Shown here piece by piece: positions 57,762 to 64,000 of a DNA stretch of 64,000 bases; the stretch's first letter is position 1; each line of letters opens with the position of its first letter. The translations under genes and the position numbers were made by a program. The notes under the pieces are model-generated. The model saw only the letters and a list, made by a program, of their open reading frames with translations. It did no database searches and was not told where the DNA came from. The DNA lies in the NCBI GenBank assembly GCA_014338405.1, contig JTDE01001039.1:49662-113661 (forward strand), in the 5' to 3' direction. This stretch comes from Paragonimus skrjabini miyazakii. Its lineage: Eukaryota > Platyhelminthes > Trematoda > Plagiorchiida > Troglotrematidae.

Positions 57762-58780
57762 GTGTTAGAAGCCAGACGGAGCATTCTTCCTGGCAGTGCA
57801 CATAACAAGTCTAGGAGAGATATCCGTGAGAAACTAAAACACAGTCCAAACGCTGATTATGAGGTTTGGTTAATGGAGCAAGTTAAGCAAATGGAAACCG
57901 CTTTTGTTTCAGAGAACATCAGCACACTCTTGAAGCTTGTGAGTGCCACTGGTCCCAGACAGCCATCTGTCAGGGAAGCTGTCAGCGAGGCAGATGGCAG
58001 ACTCATCTATAATAAGTCCAGAATGTTAAACCTTTGGGCGTCAATTTAGCTGCTTCTATTTCGTTGTCACTACAAACTTGTGATGTAGCATCTTAGTCTG
58101 TAGATTTGGAACCACCCACTAAGACTGAGGTCCGCAATTGCATTTCAGTGCTCAAACGTAATTGGGCTGCTGCCCAGGTAACCTCATGCCGACACTTTTT
58201 AAAGAATGCGGTAGTAGGGGCTTTGATGCATTTGCTTCGGTTTGTGTGGACAACGGATATCATCCCTCCGTGCTGGGTTCACTCGATAATAGTTCCCATA
58301 TACAAGAAAGGAGTCTGGACCTCTTGCGAAAACCACAGAGGAATTAGCTTGACCCCAGTCATTACTAAGGCTCAGGCATCCATCATACTTCGTCGACACT
58401 TTGCAGCCCGAGAGACAAATATTAGAGAACAAGCAGAGTTTTGTCCTGCGCGAAGATATATTGGTCAAATTTTTACTCTTCGCGAAATTGTGGAGCAGCG
58501 TCACGTGTACGACCGGCCAACAAGTGTATTTCTCGACTATAAAGATGCGTTTGATTCGGTTGATCGATCTACACTTTTAGAGTCGCTTAAACGCAGGGGT
58601 GTACCGACTAAGTATGCGAACATCTTGTCGGCGCTTTATTCCAATACTTTAGCTCAAGTTAGGGTTCACGGTGAACTGTCTGACAGCTTCAGCATCAGGA
58701 GCGGCGTACGTCAAAGCTGTCCTCTTTCATCAGTTTTGTTCGGTTGTGTGATAGACGCAATAATGGAGGACTGTCCGTGA
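57762..58780 (+). pseudogene. Reverse transcriptase of LINE A2, fragmented
   Basis: Frame 57762-58049 holds the linker (SRRDIREKLKHSP, QMETAFVSENIS, SEADGRLIYNKSR). Frame 58106-58780 (224 codons) holds TDIIPPCWVHSIIVPIYKKG, NHRGISLTPVI, REQAEFCPARRYIGQIFTL, FLDYKDAFDSVDR, RSGVRQSCPLSSVLF and ends in ICAxMEDCP-like text at a premature stop. After the stop, LECADDKVLLFDN near 58830-58860 is the catalytic motif with Tyr changed to Cys. Several core glycine/cysteine positions are altered (GCPLSP to SCPLSS). Inactive. Confidence 0.85.
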
Positions 58781-58999
58781 CACACAAGATGCCGGCGTGG
58801 ACCTTCTACCTGATGGACGGCTGACTGATCTTGAATGTGCTGACGATAAGGTACTGCTGTTTGACAACTTTCAAGCAGCACAAATAACGCCAGACTCTAT
58901 CCCGCGTTCTGTTAAATGCTTCGGAAAGTGTTTTGCAGCCTCAAAGTGTTTCTGCAATATTGCTGTGATTACGTAGATTTAATATTAGAGAATAAAGTA

Positions 59000-59487
59000 A
59001 TCGAGGTTGTTGACCGATTTGTGTACTTTTGAAGCTGCATCAGCGGCGGCGACGGAGGTGTAGGTAATGAAATAGAAGCGCACACCTCCAAGGCTAGAGT
59101 GGTATTCGCCAATCTGGGACACGTATGGCAAAAATAAGAAACTCTTGGGTGTTTAAAGGTTGCGTAGATATGGTGACAGTGGAGGCTGTACTAATTTACG
59201 GCAGCGAAACCTGGCCGCTCAGGGTAGAGGACGTGAACCGCCTCCAGATATTCGACCACCGTTGTTTGAGTTCAGTCGCTCGTATCGGGTGGCACCAGCC
59301 GGTAAACAACGCGAAGGTCATTAAGCGGGTGTTTGGTAGCGATTGTCAAACGAATTCTTTTGTTCAATCCCTACATTTGCACAGACTTAGATGGTTAGGT
59401 TATGTATTAAGGATACCAGTTAGTCGTCTGCCACACCGAGCATTCTTTGTTGACGTTGTCACCGACTGGCGCAAGGTGGACAGATGA
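59000..59487 (+). pseudogene. Post-RT C-terminal domain of LINE A2
   Basis: VVDRFVYF and SCISGGDGGVGNEIEA (about 59005-59090) are followed, in the frame 59125-59487, by VLIYGSETWPLRVEDVNRLQ, DHRCLSSVARIGWHQPVNN, HLHRLRWLGYVLRIP and the terminal VVTDWRKVDR, as in A3. An extra residue pair (NAKVIKRVF against NEVKKRVF) marks a small indel. It ends at TGA 59485-59487. Confidence 0.85.
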
Positions 59488-59619
59488 TGACCTGGCGTAG
59501 ACAAATGAAGTAGTTCACGAAGTGGTTGGTCACTGCAGATCGGGTTGGTCTCCGAGGCTGGGGCCCTCGCGACTCACAGAGTCAGCGGTTTGAGACGTTA
59601 GGTGAGATGGCGGCTACTC

Positions 59620-60026
59620 NNNNNNNNNNNNNNNNNNNNNNNNNNNNNNNNNNNNNNNNNNNNNNNNNNNNNNNNNNNNNNNNNNNNNNNNNNNNNNNNN
59701 NNNNNNNNNNNNNNNNNNNNNNNNNNNNNNNNNNNNNNNNNNNNNNNNNNNNNNNNNNNNNNNNNNNNNNNNNNNNNNNNNNNNNNNNNNNNNNNNNNNN
59801 NNNNNNNNNNNNNNNNNNNNNNNNNNNNNNNNNNNNNNNNNNNNNNNNNNNNNNNNNNNNNNNNNNNNNNNNNNNNNNNNNNNNNNNNNNNNNNNNNNNN
59901 NNNNNNNNNNNNNNNNNNNNNNNNNNNNNNNNNNNNNNNNNNNNNNNNNNNNNNNNNNNNNNNNNNNNNNNNNNNNNNNNNNNNNNNNNNNNNNNNNNNN
60001 NNNNNNNNNNNNNNNNNNNNNNNNNN
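59620..60026. other. Assembly gap of 407 N
   Basis: The gap starts inside the 3'UTR of LINE A2 and ends in an (AC)n tract. All long frames that span it are artefacts. The missing DNA should include the LINE tail with its TGATGA-type repeat and probably the rest of the microsatellite. Confidence 0.95.
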
Positions 60027-60044
60027 ACACACACACACACACAC
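60027..60044. repeat. (AC)n microsatellite at gap edge
   Basis: Nine AC units followed by AGACAGACACAACAC. The true tract probably extends into the gap. Confidence 0.85.
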
Positions 60045-60727
60045 AGACAGACACAACACATGAGGCGGTTGCTGTACACATCTTCAAGGTTCTCTGTAAC
60101 TGTTCACCGCCAACGGCATCATCTGGTCTATCCAGGAGAAGCAGCACCGGGATAGAGTTTTTCAAAGTGGAGGGCATTTCAATACAACCGTTTGGTGAGG
60201 TAAGGTACGGGCGAGGCATGCTAAGCAATTTCCGGTTTCACGTTCAGGTCATCTTTCAAAGGATAGTCGGAGCACGTTTATCCTTGATGTTCATTGTACT
60301 CGGTCGTATCCAGAGTGCATATTATAATACACACATCAATTATCTGTTCGTTGTAAAACGAATAAATGAACCAAACAACTTTCGAACGGCAGACAAGTGA
60401 CGTTGAATGTTGGGTTTTCTGCACTTTCATCCTCGGTCGTTTGTTGTTAAACGACAAATTAGGTCAAACGCTGAGAACTAACACACATAGAAGCCATCTA
60501 GGCAGCCAAGTGGTATAGTACAACTTGCATCGTACGCTTGATAATCATTTCCGTTACCGGTGAACGGTAATCTCGAAGCATCAGCACAATGACGGAATCG
60601 TGCTGGTTGGTTAACAAATCCGTTTGATAATCCCAGTCAACAGTGTGGCAGAAATGACGGAACACAATTGTAAAATATCTGAGCTTTGATTGTATTTAAA
60701 CTCTAACGGTAGTGATGGCATACCCAC
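60045..60727. other. No gene recognised
   Basis: Short frames only. The sequence CCGCCAACGGCATCATCTGG near 60110 and its surroundings show no motif. Confidence 0.5.
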
Positions 60728-61315
60728 TTGTGGTGTATGCTCCACCAGTTGGACTACGATGCTGTGATCGAAACTCAGGACTCTCACATACCGGTTCGGT
60801 TATCTGTTCGTTTCATTATGGCATATGGAATCTACCAAGTGATTCAGGGAACAAATGATCTCAGTAGAATTACTCAACCCGCAAATGTTAAACCTTATCT
60901 ATTACTCTTGTTATTAAAATCCAAAATTCGCATAACCTTAGTCTGCATGTTTCTCTCCTGCATTGTGATCAGGGTAACTATTTATGCTTCGTCAGTGTCA
61001 CGTGCACAACTCTTAGAAATCACTCTCCGTCCTACCAAGGAAACACTGTTAATCTCTCACCTGTGTTGCTGCTATCATTACGGCAAACACCTCCAATACG
61101 ACGAAGTGTTTTATCAGTCTGTATCTTTTGTTCGTTCTATAGCCACAATATACAACCAACTAGTGATATCGGGTGCCATGGTCGGAATAAGAGACATTCC
61201 TCCTGTTTCTTTCCTAGGACAGTCCAAATGTGGAATTCTTGCTACCAAGCTTCACACTCGACCGAAGCATGAACCATGCTCGCCGGATGACGAATTGTGT
61301 CTTGTAGATAAATGA
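60728..61315 (+). CDS. Unrecognised 195-codon open frame
   Basis: This is the longest open frame of the window that is not clearly retroelement-derived. It starts at ATG 60728 and stops at TGA 61313-61315. A hydrophobic stretch near residues 58-82 (YLLLLLL ... ITLVCMFLSCIVIRVTIY) could be a membrane segment. There is no signal peptide at the start, no domain I recognise and no second copy. It lies on the strand opposite to, and just downstream of, the kinase exon, where an intron or 3'UTR of that gene would be expected. In AT-rich DNA a frame this long is unusual but can arise by chance, so I give it little weight. Confidence 0.2.
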   Translation: MWCMLHQLDYDAVIETQDSHIPVRLSVRFIMAYGIYQVIQGTNDLSRITQPANVKPYLLLLLLKSKIRITLVCMFLSCIVIRVTIYASSVSRAQLLEITLRPTKETLLISHLCCCYHYGKHLQYDEVFYQSVSFVRSIATIYNQLVISGAMVGIRDIPPVSFLGQSKCGILATKLHTRPKHEPCSPDDELCLVDK

Positions 61316-61465
61316 ATCCTACCATCGTTTAACCTTACCCAATTGAACAGACTACATGCATTTCAAGATGTTACCCCCAAGGGAGTGGGTCACTGCAATA
61401 TCCGGAACGGACACTCGAAGCAAAGGCATGGGATGCGATAAAATTATGAGTAAACAGACACTAAC

Positions 61466-61924
61466 CTCGGGAAGTGCATTGTAGCCGGGTAATGAACAGG
61501 AACGCACAGGTGGATTAGGTTTCAGATAGTCTCTGTTGATTGTAGAATCTTGTTGGCTTGTCTGCCGCGATCTCTCGCGGCTGGCAAATCCACTATCATT
61601 TGAACGCTGTTCTTTCTGATCGGATGTGTCTAGGTCTGTGAGAATGGTTAACAACTGTTTGAAACTAGGCCGTTGTTGTGGTTCATCAGACCAACATTGC
61701 AACATGACCTCGTACACAGGAAGTGTGGCCAAATCAGGTATACTGTTCCGATTACCCATGGCTATCCAATCGGGTATCTGATTTGTCGCAAGTTCCGGAT
61801 AAGGTGTATTGCCAAGAGTGAACAATTCCCATAACAAAATACCGAACGACCACACATCACTCTTCGACGTGAAGTGATTCTCCTCAAAGCATTCCGGAGC
61901 CATCCAACGGAACGGTAGACGTTC
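61466..61924 (-). CDS. Receptor-type tyrosine kinase, exon with C-terminal kinase lobe and tail
   Basis: The exon of 153 codons runs from a TTTCTAG acceptor (61925-61931) to a GAG|GTTAGT donor (61465), phase 0 at both ends. It opens with ERLPFRWMAPE, the end of the activation loop with the APE motif typical of tyrosine kinases. KSDVWSFGILLWELFTLG (the invariant Asp and WSFG helix), NTPYPEL, then VYEVMLQCWSDEPQQRPSFKQL with the conserved CW and RP of the final helix follow. The tail is polar and Ser/Gln-rich, with YLKP (a YxxP possible SH2 site) and a proline-rich PNPPV. Kinase N-lobe, HRDLAARN and DFG must be in exons beyond 64000; I found none to the right in the window. The family (ALK/ROS, FGFR, Axl-like or other) cannot be set from this part. 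Confidence 0.88.
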
Positions 61925-64000
61925 CTAGAAAGAGGGGCAATCAAAAATCAAAATAACAGTAAACAAATGAATGTGTAGGGACGTAGAGGACATATACATC
62001 AGACCTGACGCATGCAAGAAAAAGGTTTCAATTACAACAACGGGAAACTAAACTGTCTTCTGGATTACATATGAAGACTCTGCGACAAAAGTATACTCCA
62101 AACGCGTCGTTACGCAATATCACGTTTACTATTAAATCAACAGCACTCGTTGCTCGCAAAAAAACAATCTGATTAGAATGCGGTTAGCTGAATATCAGTT
62201 GAGTAGCCTTGATATAAAACACTCAGAATTATGAAAAATAATCGTGACAAAATGGTACAACCACTTGTGAAGGAGATACGTATGATATGCTGCGACCACT
62301 TCGTTTCAGAGCATCAAAACACTATGCCAACACACTTCGGACAGAAGACTATAGTGTGTCGTTACTCGAAGTTCCCTCATGTTCGCTTCAAGGTAAATAC
62401 CAGCTTGGCCGCCGAGCTGCACATTTTGGAAAGTCTACGTGTCCTGCAGGTCCTCAACAGGGTTGGGCTGGGACAGTAAGTCAATCGGTAGGAAATTCCA
62501 ATCTCTTGGAGATGTAGCTACGATCACGTGATATACAATGCAACAACTGGGGCTGTGGTCATGTGACAACGTAGTAATCTGTTGACAATGTGAAAAAATG
62601 AAGTTTCTGCGTTCGAACAGGAGTTCTCATCATGAGTACAGTATGAAATCGCCATGTCTCAAATCTGTCCAGCTGAATACTTCCTACTGTACTGAAAGAG
62701 CAGACGTTTCGGTCCGTCATAAGCGATGTGGTATTCGCCGTTTGTTCGGCGAAGTGGTTTACTTATTTCCTTACATTTCAACCAGAGTTTGTGATTGCAT
62801 TCGTTGAACAGTTCTTGCGGAGATATCATGTTCACGTGTAGTTGAGCTTCAAGTTTATCACGTTGAAGAAGAAAGCAAATGAATTCCTTGTCGTTTATCT
62901 CGCGTTGATAAGACAACTTATCATTCTCTTCACGTTCGCTTGAACGATACCTGACACCCCCTCCGATCTTTTCAAAGAGCATGTGACCGAATCTCTAGAT
63001 CTCCGTATTCCAACCAAAACGCCTCACATGAACCTACTGAAAACTTACTGAAAACTCCCGTTCCCAAATCGGTCAGTCCATCTCCTGGTAGTATGACGAG
63101 GACGGCAAATTTTGAATGAACTGCTAGTCACAAGGAAGACTGGTCACATGACAATGAGTTCACACCCATACCACTGATAAAACGACCGGGCAAATGTAAC
63201 ACTGAACGGACGATTATGCACATCCGGTTTCCAAAGCAGTGGACGTCTACGTGACGAGGTACCACTAGGCCACCTTTGTGACACCGCGGTGACCATCATC
63301 CCATTTTTGTACGGTTCGTGTTTCTATAACGACTATTCGAGTAATATTCAGTCCATAACTTTAAGACATGATTTACTCGTTTGCCAGGAAAAATGATCGT
63401 CGTAGACAAGGTACTAAAACAGACCTTCATAGAAGGTAGAATGGTCGATTCAATTGGTCACATGATATTTGCACAATGTATGACAGTAGAAAGCCACCGT
63501 GTTAAAACGATCGTGGGAGATAGTGTACTGACCATTCTCGCTGAACAAAAAGTGGACCAGTTCCAAATGAACTGAACAACTACTTTCGCCAACATCAGAC
63601 GGAGATAACGAACGTTAAACATAAGGCATTTCATCTCTGAATGTAAATATGACTCAACGAAATAGCCGACCATCCACATTATAGACAATCGCAGTCTCGG
63701 AAAAATACTGCCTATTACCTCAGTCACACAGTTGCAAATTAGAGCAGCTTCCAATCTCACGTTGTAACAAAGACTAACGTAACCATGTGTAAGTCGATCC
63801 GAATGAATATCTACTTTCATTCGGATGGTAGAAACTGAGAGATCGTTTAATCGGTGTAGGGATACAAATCTAACTGCAGTTAGTTGTGAAGTAATAATTA
63901 TGGATTCTTACGCCACAAGGTATCTCCTGTAATGCAGTGTATCACATAGTATACGGGTTGGATAAAATTGGACCGCTCAAACGCGAACAGGAGTGGTGGA
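61925..64000 (-). other. Probable intron upstream of the kinase exon; no further exon confirmed
   Basis: If transcription is minus, this stretch lies 5' of the kinase exon. I searched for HRDLAARN- and DFG-like text on minus and found none, so the intron probably exceeds 2 kb. One minus frame (62982-62659, 107 codons) has a CAG acceptor-like site at about 62951 and an AT|GTAAGG donor-like site near 62773, with a charged, helix-like peptide between, but no kinase match. It could be a chance frame or a linker exon. The frames at 63381-63575 plus and 63458-63820 minus overlap each other and show no domain. Confidence 0.4.

Larger units (their letters stand above)
56209..59619 (+). mobile_element. 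Family-A RTE-like LINE, near full length, copy A2 (3' end in gap)
   Basis: This is the plus-strand counterpart of A1, with the 5'UTR from 56209, endonuclease remnants at 56810-57415, RT at 57762-58950, the C-terminal domain at 59000-59487 and 3'UTR up to the gap at 59620. The 3'UTR text at 59490-59619 (ACGAAGTGGTTGGTCACTGCAGATCGG onward) matches A3, so about 270-300 bp of the tail should lie within the 407-N gap. It is more decayed than A1: the EN block after IGAFTVHAIK is deleted and YADD reads CADD. Confidence 0.9.

Noticed and set aside
59582..60228. Several long frames of 150-209 codons
   Set aside because: They run through the 407-N gap and are artefacts of undefined bases.
62659..62982. 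Minus frame as an upstream kinase exon
   Set aside because: Splice-like sites occur, but the peptide shows no glycine loop, VAIK, HRD or DFG element; kept only as a remark under the intron.
1..64000. CRISPR arrays, bacterial operons, riboswitches, rRNA
   Set aside because: None seen; the window has spliced exons, retroelements and microsatellites of an animal genome.

Overview
This window looks like intergenic or intronic DNA of a trematode flatworm, possibly an opisthorchiid such as Clonorchis or Opisthorchis. That placement is inferred from the style of the retroelement relics and the lack of compact genes, not from a database search. It is AT-rich, intron-like and almost free of host genes. 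Nearly everything recognisable is retrotransposon-derived, in many stages of decay. Two assembly gaps are present: 100 N at 10689-10788 and 407 N at 59620-60026.

Host-gene content is small. The clearest item is one receptor-type tyrosine-kinase exon on the minus strand at 61466-61924, with phase-0 splice sites on both sides. It carries the C-terminal half of the kinase lobe and part of the tail. Upstream exons were not found in the window. A second possible host signal is a short exon-like reading frame that occurs twice in opposite orientation (2257-2422 plus, 4077-4245 minus). Both copies have a splice-acceptor-like TTTCAG in the same phase and no indels across about 44 codons.

The retroelement landscape, using my own family letters, is as follows. 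Family A is an RTE-like LINE with AP-endonuclease, RT and an HRCL/RLRWLGH C-terminal domain. It has four copies: near full length 41992-45801 (minus), near full length from 56209 into the gap (plus), and 3' ends at 24021-24840 and 52208-53062 (minus). Family B is another LINE with a C-terminal C2H2 finger and a conserved 3'UTR (16795-18035, 5270-5865, 56060-56208, all minus). RTE-like relics lie at 55-1190 and 28700-30610, and a CR1-like relic at 19680-20420. Penelope-like (PLE) relics lie at 9578-11850 (N-terminal, RT and GIY-YIG pieces) and 49840-50170 (GIY-YIG only). A tRNA-headed SINE family lies at 9361, 18551, 24114, 33225 and 35129. A possible Ty1/copia scrap lies at 53150-53530.

The most interesting structures are three. 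(1) A dispersed repeat of about 180 bp (22283, 28500, 51640) carries a type-I hammerhead-ribozyme-like core with conserved spacing, and its helix I is kept with substitutions that largely preserve pairing. (2) A 455-bp insertion in the Penelope RT at 10424-10878 is bounded exactly by 58-bp direct terminal repeats and a perfect 12-bp target-site duplication, and contains a tRNA-like sequence. (3) A composite head-to-head inverted SINE pair was inserted as one unit, with a perfect 11-bp target-site duplication, into a family-A 3'UTR at 24114-24478. These record nested insertions and allow relative dating of the families.
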